A DNA stretch of 64,000 nucleotides. Origin: Larkinella sp049445795. GTDB lineage: Bacteria > Bacteroidota > Bacteroidia > Cytophagales > Spirosomataceae. The notes under the pieces were generated by a model that was given only the letters and a program-made list of their open reading frames with translations, was not told the DNA's origin and ran no database searches. The position numbers were made by a program, and so were the translations under genes. Where the stretch lies: NCBI RefSeq assembly GCF_049445795.1, contig NZ_JBMSDT010000009.1:124001-188000 (forward strand), read 5' to 3'. Of this stretch, positions 24,303-31,508 are shown piece after piece. Every line of letters starts with the position of its first letter. Within the stretch, counting starts at the first letter, position 1.

Positions 24303-25802
24303 ATGAAGATTCTGACCGTCGAACAAACCCGTGCCCTTGATCAATATACCATCGAACACGAGCCGATTGCCCCGATCAACCTGATGGAACGGGCCGCTCA
24401 GGCTTTTACCGACTGGTACACGGCTCGCTTTGATAAAAACCGGCCGATACGGATCTTCTGCGGATTGGGCAACAACGGTGGTGATGGGCTGGCCATTGCC
24501 CGGCTCCTGATTCAATTGGAGTACACCGTGCAAACGTACGTGGTCCGCTACGCGCCCCGCGAGTCGGAAGACTTTATGCACAACCACCGGCGGCTGAAAC
24601 TGATTGCTTCCATCAACTACATCGAAAACGAACGGGATATTCCGGTCATTCGGCCAAATGAAGTGGTGATCGATGCCATTCTCGGCTCTGGCCTGTCCCG
24701 AACCACCGAGGGCATCGTCCAGTCGGTCATCGACGCCATGAACCACAGCCCGGCCACGGTCGTCTCCGTCGACATCGCCAGCGGTTTGTTTGCCGATGCA
24801 GCCAACGGTCCGAATTCAACCATTGTACAACCCGATCATACGGTTACCTTCCAACTCCCTAAACTCGCTTTTCTGCAACCACAACTGAGCCGGTACGTGG
24901 GCGAGTGGCAGTGGGTGGACATTGGCCTCAGCCGGGCTTTCATCGAACGAACGCCCACCACCTATTTTTACACCACCGATAAGGAAGTCCGGCATTTACT
25001 CCGTCAGCGCGACCGGTTTTCACACAAAGGTTCGTTTGGGCACGCGCTGCTGCTGGCGGGGAGTTACGGAAAAATCGGGGCCAGTGTGTTGGCTTCGCGG
25101 GCCTGTTTGCGGTCGGGAGTAGGCCTGTTGTCGGTGCAAACACCCCGTTGTGGTTATGAAGTACTGCAAACCGCCGTGCCCGAAGCCATGTGCCAGCCCG
25201 ACGGTCATATTCATGTTCTGACCGGCCAGTCAGAGCTGGAAAGCCCGGAACCAAGTACCTATTCCGCCATCGGTGTCGGACCGGGGATCGGCACGGCCCC
25301 CGAAACACTGTCAATGCTGCGGAATTTGCTCAGTAAGGTAAAAAAACCGATGGTTCTCGACGCCGATGCCATCAACCTGATTGCGCAAAACCGTGATCTG
25401 ATCAACCAGATTCCGAAAAACAGCATTCTAACACCCCATCCGAAGGAATTTGAACGGCTGACCCGGCGCTGGACGAGTGATTATGACAAGCTGGGCATTC
25501 TGCGGGATTTTGCCCAGCGAAACCGGCTGGTTGTGGTGCTGAAAGGAGCTAACACCGCCATTGCTACCCCCGACGGAACTACCCACTTCAATTCGACCGG
25601 AAATCCGGGCATGAGCACCGGGGGAACCGGCGATGTGCTGACGGGCATTTTGACGGCTTTGCTGGCCCAGGGCTACGACCCCGTGGAAGCCGCCGTGCTG
25701 GGCGTATACGAACACGGTCGCGCCGGCGACCGGGCCGCTAGTCAGCGCGGGCAGATTGGCTTGACGGCTTCGGATCTAATTGAGGCACTTCGCTGGGATT
25801 GA
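24303..25802 (+). CDS. nnrDE: bifunctional NAD(P)HX epimerase / ADP-dependent NAD(P)HX dehydratase
   Basis: This two-domain enzyme repairs hydrated NADH and NADPH: the N-terminal YjeF_N domain epimerises R-NAD(P)HX and the C-terminal ribokinase-like domain dehydrates the S form using ADP. In the 499 residues, GLGNNGGDG (54-62) and IDAILGSGLSR mark the epimerase. HKGSFGHALLLAGSYGKIGA, VLDADAINLI, ILTPHPKEFERL, KGANT and GGTGDVLTG with the catalytic-type Asp444 mark the dehydratase. The fused length is usual for bacteria. It is divergent from rplS (185 bp gap) and is followed by a long AT-rich gap. Confidence 0.95.
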   Translation: MKILTVEQTRALDQYTIEHEPIAPINLMERAAQAFTDWYTARFDKNRPIRIFCGLGNNGGDGLAIARLLIQLEYTVQTYVVRYAPRESEDFMHNHRRLKLIASINYIENERDIPVIRPNEVVIDAILGSGLSRTTEGIVQSVIDAMNHSPATVVSVDIASGLFADAANGPNSTIVQPDHTVTFQLPKLAFLQPQLSRYVGEWQWVDIGLSRAFIERTPTTYFYTTDKEVRHLLRQRDRFSHKGSFGHALLLAGSYGKIGASVLASRACLRSGVGLLSVQTPRCGYEVLQTAVPEAMCQPDGHIHVLTGQSELESPEPSTYSAIGVGPGIGTAPETLSMLRNLLSKVKKPMVLDADAINLIAQNRDLINQIPKNSILTPHPKEFERLTRRWTSDYDKLGILRDFAQRNRLVVVLKGANTAIATPDGTTHFNSTGNPGMSTGGTGDVLTGILTALLAQGYDPVEAAVLGVYEHGRAGDRAASQRGQIGLTASDLIEALRWD

Positions 25803-26155
25803 GTACCTTTCTTGCTTTTAAGCATGAACCTCCCGAATAGAGATTAATTTTTTCTCCTGAAATCTAATTCCCCTCCAACCATCGTAGATATACGCGGGTC
25901 TTAAGTGTGTAAAAGGTTCACAAGTGGTGTAGACAAAACTCCACACTTACTCACTTTTTACCAGGCAATACATACGATAGGGCACCAAATTTAATGTTCT
26001 TTTATTGGGTGCAATAATTCTGCTAACCAACACTTTACCTAATCATCATTAAACTTGAAAGTGGCCTGAATGAGGATTGGAATAGAATTTGAAACCTAGT
26101 TAAGTAAAAAGAACAATTTCCGTTGCGGAAACTACCTGATTTACAAATTACGTAG
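25803..26155. other. AT-rich gap without a recognised gene
   Basis: About 350 bp, clearly more AT-rich than the flanking genes. It has a weakly paired segment around 25898-25970 (AAGTGTG with CACACTT, GTAAAAGG with CTTTTTAC) that suggests RNA structure but no standard terminator. No protein family is visible in any frame. Confidence 0.45.
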
Positions 26156-26187
26156 TTGTACGCTTCCCGGAATCAAGCTAGTTTTTG
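26156..26187 (+). promoter_or_regulatory. possible promoter of the 54-residue membrane protein
   Basis: TTG at 26156-26158, a 20-bp spacer and TAGTTTTTG from 26179, which is TAnnTTTG with one extra T. The ATG is about 65 bp further on. Confidence 0.35.
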
Positions 26188-26251
26188 AACTTTGCAACTA
26201 TATCCAACACCGCTATATCAATTAACACCACACCATTAGTCGAAAGTTACC

Positions 26252-26416
26252 ATGAGAAATGTTGTTCAGAAAGAATGGAGAGTCAATCGTCCCAGCCGTC
26301 GGTCTCGCTTTGAAATCGATCAGATTTCATTACTCGGTGTCCTGACAGTCATGATTTTTGCTTACATTCTTTTCCACTTCATCTATCCGATCATTTCGAA
26401 AGGATTGCTCTGGTAA
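26252..26416 (+). CDS. 54-residue single-helix membrane protein
   Basis: ATG at 26252, TAA at 26414-26416. The product starts basic (MRNVVQKEWRVNRPSRRSRF) and then has one hydrophobic helix (SLLGVLTVMIFAYILFHFIY, about residues 27-47) ending GLLW, so it should sit in the inner membrane with the N-terminus in the cytosol. No family recognised. It lies between the NAD(P)HX enzyme and feoB (convergent) after a long AT-rich gap. A small gene of this kind is easily missed; coding is supported by the clean basic-then-hydrophobic design, not by homology. Confidence 0.5.
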   Translation: MRNVVQKEWRVNRPSRRSRFEIDQISLLGVLTVMIFAYILFHFIYPIISKGLLW

Positions 26417-26495
26417 CGCATTCTTTGATAACATTAGAAGGGTTTCCCGAAGCGAAACAGCGGCAATTGCCAAGTTTCAATTCGGGAAATCTTTT

Positions 26496-28628
26496 TTATT
26501 TCAGAAGTTGATAAACTAAAAAGGCGGAGACATAAGCCAGTACACTCATGTAACCGAGCTGAATCAGCGGCCATTTCCAGCCCCGGGTTTCCCGGTAAAC
26601 CGTCGCAATGGTGCTCATGCACATCATGGCAAACACGTAAAAAACCAGCAGTGAATACGCTACGGCCGGTGTGTACATGGGTCCACCCGTTTCCGGATTC
26701 ACTTCAGCCGCCAGCTTTTGCCGTACCGTATTGTCGTTTCCTTCCTCCGCACTGCCAATGCTATAAATCGTCGCGATCGTACCAACAAATACCTCCCGGG
26801 CGGCAAACGAGCTGATGAGTGCAATCCCGATCTTCCAGTCGTATCCCAGCGGTTTGATCACCGGCTCCAGCACCTTCCCGAACCGCCCGGCATAGGAGGC
26901 TTCCAGCTTTTCGGAAGCAACCCGGTTTTCGACTTCCTCAGCCGGAAGGTTGCCGGATTGCTGACGCACCCGGTTTTCGGCCTGGTCCAGCGCATCGCCG
27001 GGGCCATAGGAAGCCAGCACCCAAAGTATAATTGAGATGGCAACAATCACCCGCCCGGCCTGCCAGACAAACGAGGTCACGCTATCCCAGACCGTGATGC
27101 CGACATGGTTCCAGCGGGGCCATTTATAGGTCGGCAGCTCCATCACAAACAGCCCGCGCTCCCGGGCGTTGACAATGCGTTTAAAGACATACGCAGCCAG
27201 CAAGGCCGCCACCAGCCCGAGCAGATAAAGTCCCATCAGCACGAGTCCCTGCAAATTCAGAAAACCCAGCACGGTTTTCTCGGGTACGACGAGGGCGATC
27301 AGGATGGTGTAAATCGGCAACCGGGCCGAACAACTCATCAAGGGAGTAACCAGAATGGTAATCAGTCGCTCGCGCCAGGAACCGATGCTACGGGTTGCCA
27401 TGATGGCCGGAACCGCGCAGGCCACGCCCGAAATCAACGGCACCACGCTCCGACCGTTCAGGCCAAACTGCCGCATGATTCGGTCCATAAGTACCATGAC
27501 GCGCGACATATACCCCGATTCTTCAAGCAACGAAACCAGTAGAAATAGAAAGGCAATCTGCGGAATGAACACCACTACCCCACCGATTCCGGCGATGATG
27601 CCATCGGTCAGCAAATCGGTCAGCGGACCTTCGGGCAGGCTTTCGTGCAGGGTTCCGTTCAACCAGGCTACCCCCGCGTCGATGCCGTCCATGAAGGGTT
27701 GGGCCCAGGCAAAAATGGCCTGAAAAATCAACAACAAAATGGTTGCAAAGATGGCGTAGCCCCAGAACGGATGCAGCAGAATCCGGTCGATCCGCTGGCT
27801 CCAGGTGGGCTGATCGAGCGGACGTTTGTCCGTGACTACTTCCCTGACCACCTCAACAATGCGCTCGTAACGCCCGATGGTTTCTTTGGCCTGAAAATCA
27901 AGTTCGTTGAAGTTATACTTTTCAATCAGCCGATCCAACCCGACGCGCTCTGGTTGACCCAGAAACGAAAAACCGTCGTGCTGAATGACGTACTGAAGCG
28001 CCAGGTATTTATTGGTCAGTTGGTATTCTCTGCGAACGTCGGACAGCAAGCCCTTGACGTCGGTGGTTGTAGTAGCCAGTTCCGGATCGTAAAAAAGCTG
28101 GTTTCCGTGAATCGGTTTTCCACTAAACTGACTGATCGCCTGTTTCAACCGATCCAGCCCTTCACCCGTCCGGGCGTTTATCTTGACGACTGGAACGCCC
28201 AACTGCATTGACAACCGCACGGCATTGACGTCCAGTTGCTGTTGCCGGGCAATATCGAGCATGTTCAGGGCCAGGATTACCGGCACGCCCAAATCCTGAA
28301 TCTGGCTGAACAGTAACAGATTGCGGCTTAAATTTGAGGCATCGACCACGACGATGGCCAGATCCGGATAATCCGGATGAGTCGGATTGGCGAGGATGTC
28401 CGTAACGACCTGTTCGTCGGCGGATTTGGGATAAATGCTGTACACGCCGGGCAAATCGACCACCAGGATTTCAGTACCATCGTTCAGAAAAGCCGTGCCC
28501 GACTTTTTGTCGACCGTAACGCCCGGAAAATTCCCTACTTTCTGACGAAGACCGGTCAACTGGTTAAACAGGGACGATTTGCCGGAATTCGGATTGCCCA
28601 CCAGGGCGATGACAGGTTTTGATTTCAA
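26496..28628 (-). CDS. feoB: ferrous iron transporter FeoB
   Basis: FeoB is the inner-membrane Fe2+ uptake protein with a cytosolic G-protein domain. In the 710 residues, G1 is GNPNSGKSS (11-19), the G2 region follows with NFPGVTVDKKSG, G3 is DLPG (58-61) and G4-like ALNMLD is near 120. The membrane part has the two Gate motifs (LPIYTILIALVVPE region; GRVIVAISIILWVLASYG) and the usual large N-to-C domain order. feoA lies 60 bp upstream on the same strand. Iron-responsive control is likely in such loci, but I see no convincing Fur box. Confidence 0.96.
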   Translation of the reverse strand: MKSKPVIALVGNPNSGKSSLFNQLTGLRQKVGNFPGVTVDKKSGTAFLNDGTEILVVDLPGVYSIYPKSADEQVVTDILANPTHPDYPDLAIVVVDASNLSRNLLLFSQIQDLGVPVILALNMLDIARQQQLDVNAVRLSMQLGVPVVKINARTGEGLDRLKQAISQFSGKPIHGNQLFYDPELATTTTDVKGLLSDVRREYQLTNKYLALQYVIQHDGFSFLGQPERVGLDRLIEKYNFNELDFQAKETIGRYERIVEVVREVVTDKRPLDQPTWSQRIDRILLHPFWGYAIFATILLLIFQAIFAWAQPFMDGIDAGVAWLNGTLHESLPEGPLTDLLTDGIIAGIGGVVVFIPQIAFLFLLVSLLEESGYMSRVMVLMDRIMRQFGLNGRSVVPLISGVACAVPAIMATRSIGSWRERLITILVTPLMSCSARLPIYTILIALVVPEKTVLGFLNLQGLVLMGLYLLGLVAALLAAYVFKRIVNARERGLFVMELPTYKWPRWNHVGITVWDSVTSFVWQAGRVIVAISIILWVLASYGPGDALDQAENRVRQQSGNLPAEEVENRVASEKLEASYAGRFGKVLEPVIKPLGYDWKIGIALISSFAAREVFVGTIATIYSIGSAEEGNDNTVRQKLAAEVNPETGGPMYTPAVAYSLLVFYVFAMMCMSTIATVYRETRGWKWPLIQLGYMSVLAYVSAFLVYQLLK

Positions 28629-28688
28629 GGATTCAATAACATAAAATAGCCACGAACTGACCCGCAGTATAGGGCTATATCGGTACGA

Positions 28689-28928
28689 TTAATCAACCAG
28701 AATGGTGGCGGCTTCTGACTTCCGCATGGACAAGCAGTATCCGGAGAGGTTCAGGCAAATAGGATCACCCAACGGCGCTTTGCAGTGCAGGCTGACTTCC
28801 GTACCGGGTAAACACCCCATCTCAAGCAGTTTAAGCGACAGCCACTGATCGCTGAACGACCGAATCACGGCTTTTTCACCGATTTTCAAATCGGCTACAC
28901 TACGTTTGTCTTCGTTACGGTTTGCCAT
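28689..28928 (-). CDS. feoA: FeoA domain protein
   Basis: A 79-residue SH3-like FeoA: LKIGEKAVIRSFSDQ, LKLLEMGCLPGTEVSL, and LNLSGYCLSMRKSEAATILVD (split in two parts of the C-terminal half). FeoA is a small cytosolic partner needed for FeoB-mediated Fe2+ uptake. It is separate from FeoB here (fused in some Bacteroidota) and 60 bp upstream of it, so feoAB is an operon. Its probable promoter at 29046-29076 would leave a leader of about 110 nt. Confidence 0.92.
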   Translation of the reverse strand: MANRNEDKRSVADLKIGEKAVIRSFSDQWLSLKLLEMGCLPGTEVSLHCKAPLGDPICLNLSGYCLSMRKSEAATILVD

Positions 28929-29045
28929 GAACTCCGGCTTATTTAGATTTATTACAAACTAACGCAAGTTAAACGATTCCTGTTCGCTTTTACAACCGAA
29001 CCTTTCAAAATTTCTGGATCAGCGGTTTTCAAAGGAATCAAACGA

Positions 29046-29076
29046 CAAAATTAGTTTGAAAACTGCGGGGCTTCAA
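29046..29076 (-). promoter_or_regulatory. promoter of feoAB
   Basis: On the minus strand TTG (29076-29074), a 20-bp spacer and TAATTTTG (29053-29046), an exact -7 box. The transcript should start near 29039. Confidence 0.6.
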
Positions 29077-29157
29077 AACCGGGTGGCGGTTCGGAGCGGT
29101 CGGGCCGATTTAAGAAAAAACCGGTATTTTTATCAAGCGGAACTGCGGTTTGTGTTG

Positions 29158-29165
29158 TAATTTTG
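29158..29165 (+). promoter_or_regulatory. promoter -7 box TAATTTTG of the ccm operon
   Basis: Exact TAnnTTTG match on the plus strand, about 105 bp from the divergent feoA promoter, leaving a leader of roughly 75 nt before the ccmB ATG at 29245. The region 28929-29244 holds these two promoters and no gene. Confidence 0.55.
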
Positions 29166-29244
29166 CAAAATCTGGTATAAACAATTCAAGGCGGATTTGG
29201 CAGTACCAGAAAATTTACGGGCTAAGTCCCCTATTTCGAGTACC

Positions 29245-29913
29245 ATGCAACAGATTGGTGTCCTGATTGGCAAGGAGTTTCGGCTGGAGTGGCGGCAACG
29301 CTACGCCCTGAACGGCATGTTGCTCTACATCGTCAGCACGGTTTTTGTCTGTTTCCTGAGTTTCAGCCTGCGCCGGAACCAGTTGACGCCGATGGTCTGG
29401 AACGCCTTGTTCTGGATTATTCTGTTGTTTACGGCCATCAACGCCATTGCCAAAAGCTTCGTGCAGGAACGTGCGGGTCGGCTGTTGTATTACTACACTC
29501 TGATCAGTCCGCAGAAAATTATACTGTCTAAAATCGTGTACAACACCCTGCTGATGCTGGTGCTGGCCGGATTGGGCTTCGGTATTTATACCCTGGTGAT
29601 GGGTGTGCCGGGCGAAGGCATGGACATGCCCCTATTTATCGTTAATTTATTGCTGGGGGCCATCGGCTTTGCTGCTTCGCTGACGCTGGTGGCTGGGATA
29701 GCCTCGAAAGCCGAAAACAGCGCTACGCTGATGGCGGTGCTGAGTTTTCCGGTGGTGCTTCCGCTGCTGCTTATGCTGATTCGGGTATCAAAAAATGCAC
29801 TTGATGGATTAGACCGTAGCGTAAGTCTGGACGAAATCGGTACTTTGCTGGCCATCGATGCCATCGTCCTGGCGCTCTCGGTAATGTTATTTCCCTATTT
29901 GTGGAGAAGTTAA
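29245..29913 (+). CDS. ccmB: haem exporter membrane subunit CcmB
   Basis: CcmB is the six-helix membrane subunit of the CcmAB ABC transporter used in cytochrome c maturation system I. The 222-residue product begins MQQIGVLIGKEFRLEWRQRY, the family start, and has six hydrophobic segments; FVQERAGRLLYYYTLISPQ and MAVLSFPVVLPLLL are family features. I choose the ATG at 29245 over a TTG at 29197. It is first in a ccmB-C-D-E-F operon. The ATPase gene ccmA, usually next to ccmB, is absent: the upstream neighbour is feoA on the other strand. Confidence 0.93.
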   Translation: MQQIGVLIGKEFRLEWRQRYALNGMLLYIVSTVFVCFLSFSLRRNQLTPMVWNALFWIILLFTAINAIAKSFVQERAGRLLYYYTLISPQKIILSKIVYNTLLMLVLAGLGFGIYTLVMGVPGEGMDMPLFIVNLLLGAIGFAASLTLVAGIASKAENSATLMAVLSFPVVLPLLLMLIRVSKNALDGLDRSVSLDEIGTLLAIDAIVLALSVMLFPYLWRS

Positions 29914-29920
29914 ACTGACT

Positions 29921-30619
29921 ATGAAAAAACACTGGTGGAAAGCCCTGGCCGTCGTGATCATGACCTACGTGATCTGGGTCGGGTTGCTCGGTACCGTCCC
30001 CCGGCAGCCGATCCTGAACGAGAGCATCCGGAACGTCTATTTTCACGTGCCGCTTTGGTTTTCGATGCTGATTCTGATGCTGACATCCATGATTTTTGCG
30101 ATCCGGTATCTGCGCAAAGGACGTCTGGACGATGACCATATCTCAGTAGAGTTTGCCAATGCCGCCATTCTGTACGGTTTGCTGGGTTGTGCCACGGGCT
30201 CGCTGTGGGCCAGTGTGACCTGGGGAGATCCCTGGCCGAACGACCCCAAACTGAACAGCGTGGCCGTGGGGATGCTGATGTATTTTGCCTACCTGATTCT
30301 GCGTAATTCGTTCGACGATGAACTGCGCCGGGCCCGGATTTCGGCGATTTACAACATTTTTGCCTTTGCGGTTTTTGTCCCGCTGATCTTCGTGCTGCCC
30401 CGGCTGACCGACTCGCTACACCCCGGAAACGGCGGCAACCCGGCTTTCGGTCAGTATGACATGGACAATGGCATGCGGATGGTGCTGTACCCCAGTGTCA
30501 TCGGAATGACGCTGATAGGCGTCTGGATGACGCAGTTGCGGGTGCGGCTCCGGCGACTCCGCGACCGGCTGGATAACGTCAACGATGTGCAGCCCAAAGC
30601 GCACACCACGGCGGAATGA
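29921..30619 (+). CDS. ccmC: haem-handling protein CcmC
   Basis: CcmC loads haem onto CcmE in the periplasm. The 232-residue product has six TM segments, YFHVPLWFSML with the His before a membrane helix, and a short WWD-type loop SVTWGDPWPNDPKLNS. In proteobacterial CcmC that loop reads WGTWWVWDARLTS, so the family tie is clear, with changes. It begins 7 bp after ccmB. The tail after the last helix (RVRLRRLRDRLDNVNDV) is basic and cytosolic. Confidence 0.9.
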   Translation: MKKHWWKALAVVIMTYVIWVGLLGTVPRQPILNESIRNVYFHVPLWFSMLILMLTSMIFAIRYLRKGRLDDDHISVEFANAAILYGLLGCATGSLWASVTWGDPWPNDPKLNSVAVGMLMYFAYLILRNSFDDELRRARISAIYNIFAFAVFVPLIFVLPRLTDSLHPGNGGNPAFGQYDMDNGMRMVLYPSVIGMTLIGVWMTQLRVRLRRLRDRLDNVNDVQPKAHTTAE

Positions 30620-30661
30620 TTAGGCTTGAAAACTTGTTACTAACTTATACTTTTCTTACAC

Positions 30662-30871
30662 ATGATACATAGATTCCTCGTCCTTTGCTTGCTGTTGCTG
30701 CTGTCGTTCAGCACTCAGGCTCAGGAGATTGAGATGGCTGACCGGCTTCGGGCCGATGGTAAAATATGGGTTGTGGTGGCGGTTTTTCTGGTCACCTTCG
30801 CGGGGGTTATTCTGTACCTCATTCGGCTGGACACCAAAATTAGTAAGCTGGAAAAGGAAATTATGAAATAG
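30662..30871 (+). CDS. CcmD-like small membrane protein
   Basis: A 69-residue protein with a cleavable-looking signal (MIHRFLVLCLLLLLSFSTQAQ) and then one TM helix (IWVVVAVFLVTFAGVILYLI) and a cytosolic KLEKEI tail. In Bacteroidota ccm clusters the gene between ccmC and ccmE is annotated as a CcmD-family protein. CcmD helps release holo-CcmE from CcmC in E. coli. The match rests on position, size and topology, since CcmD proteins have little conserved sequence. Confidence 0.7.
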   Translation: MIHRFLVLCLLLLLSFSTQAQEIEMADRLRADGKIWVVVAVFLVTFAGVILYLIRLDTKISKLEKEIMK

Positions 30872-30956
30872 ACAGGAGACGATCGATCAGAGAGCAACAA
30901 AAGCGTTTCCGTTTTTTTCTTTCCTCTCTCGTCTTGTCTCTTTATCCTTAAAACAA

Positions 30957-31397
30957 ATGAAAACAACCCATATTCTCGGCATCATTGTTATTGCGCTGGC
31001 TATCGGCATCATCATTTCGACGGCCGGTGACGCCAGTTCCTACGTGACCTTCACCCAGGCGGCTGAAATGGCCGAAAGTGGCGAAAAAGACGGCGTGCAT
31101 GTGGTGGGTAAACTTACCAAAGACGCGAAGGGTCAGATTCTGAACATGACCTACCAGCCGCAGGTTGATCCGAACCACTTCGAGTTTACGCTGATCGATA
31201 ATGAAAACCGGGTCCAGAAGGTGATCTACAACGCGCCCAAACCCCAGGATTTCGACCGGTCGGAGCAGGTGGTAGTCATCGGCAGCATGGAAGGCGACCA
31301 TTTCCGGGCCGACAAGATCCTGCTGAAATGTCCGTCGAAATACCAGGAAAACAAGCTGGAAACGAAGGAGTACGAAGCTCAAAAAGCGAGTATTTAA
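30957..31397 (+). CDS. ccmE: haem chaperone CcmE, Cys (CxxxY) variant
   Basis: CcmE is a membrane-anchored beta-barrel that carries haem covalently to the cytochrome c ligation step. The 146-residue product has an N-terminal TM anchor (ILGIIVIALAIGIIIST) and the OB-type barrel (VHVVGKLTKD, HFEFTLIDNENRVQKVIYN, EQVVVIGSMEGDHFRADKIL). At the haem-attachment place, where E. coli has His130 in HxxxY, this protein has KCPSKYQ: Cys125 and Tyr129, a CxxxY motif. Such variants are known from a Ccm system lacking CcmG and CcmH (described in Desulfovibrio). The gene is in line between ccmD and ccmF. Confidence 0.9.
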   Translation: MKTTHILGIIVIALAIGIIISTAGDASSYVTFTQAAEMAESGEKDGVHVVGKLTKDAKGQILNMTYQPQVDPNHFEFTLIDNENRVQKVIYNAPKPQDFDRSEQVVVIGSMEGDHFRADKILLKCPSKYQENKLETKEYEAQKASI

Positions 31398-31418
31398 GTT
31401 CGAGTGATGCTTCTGTTA

Positions 31419-31469
31419 TTTCGCGGAGATGAGCGGAGTCAAACCGAGGCTCCGCTCATCTCCGCGAAA
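31419..31469. repeat. 20-bp perfect hairpin between ccmE and ccmF
   Basis: TTTCGCGGAGATGAGCGGAG (31419-31438) and its exact reverse complement (31450-31469) flank an 11-nt loop. The word GCGGAG repeats at 10-nt spacing in the arm. There is no T tract. It lies in the 111-bp gap inside the ccm operon and could stabilise or process the mRNA. Confidence 0.9.
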
Positions 31470-31508
31470 CAGCACAAGAGTCATCCAAGAACATTAAGCC
31501 ATTCAACC

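Noticed and set aside
29197..29244. TTG-started extension of ccmB
   Set aside because: The family start is MQQIGVLIGKEF at 29245; the extra 16 residues are polar and lie in the leader.
31404..31508. Upstream extension of ccmF
   Set aside because: It would translate the perfect hairpin at 31419-31469; the membrane protein begins naturally at 31509.
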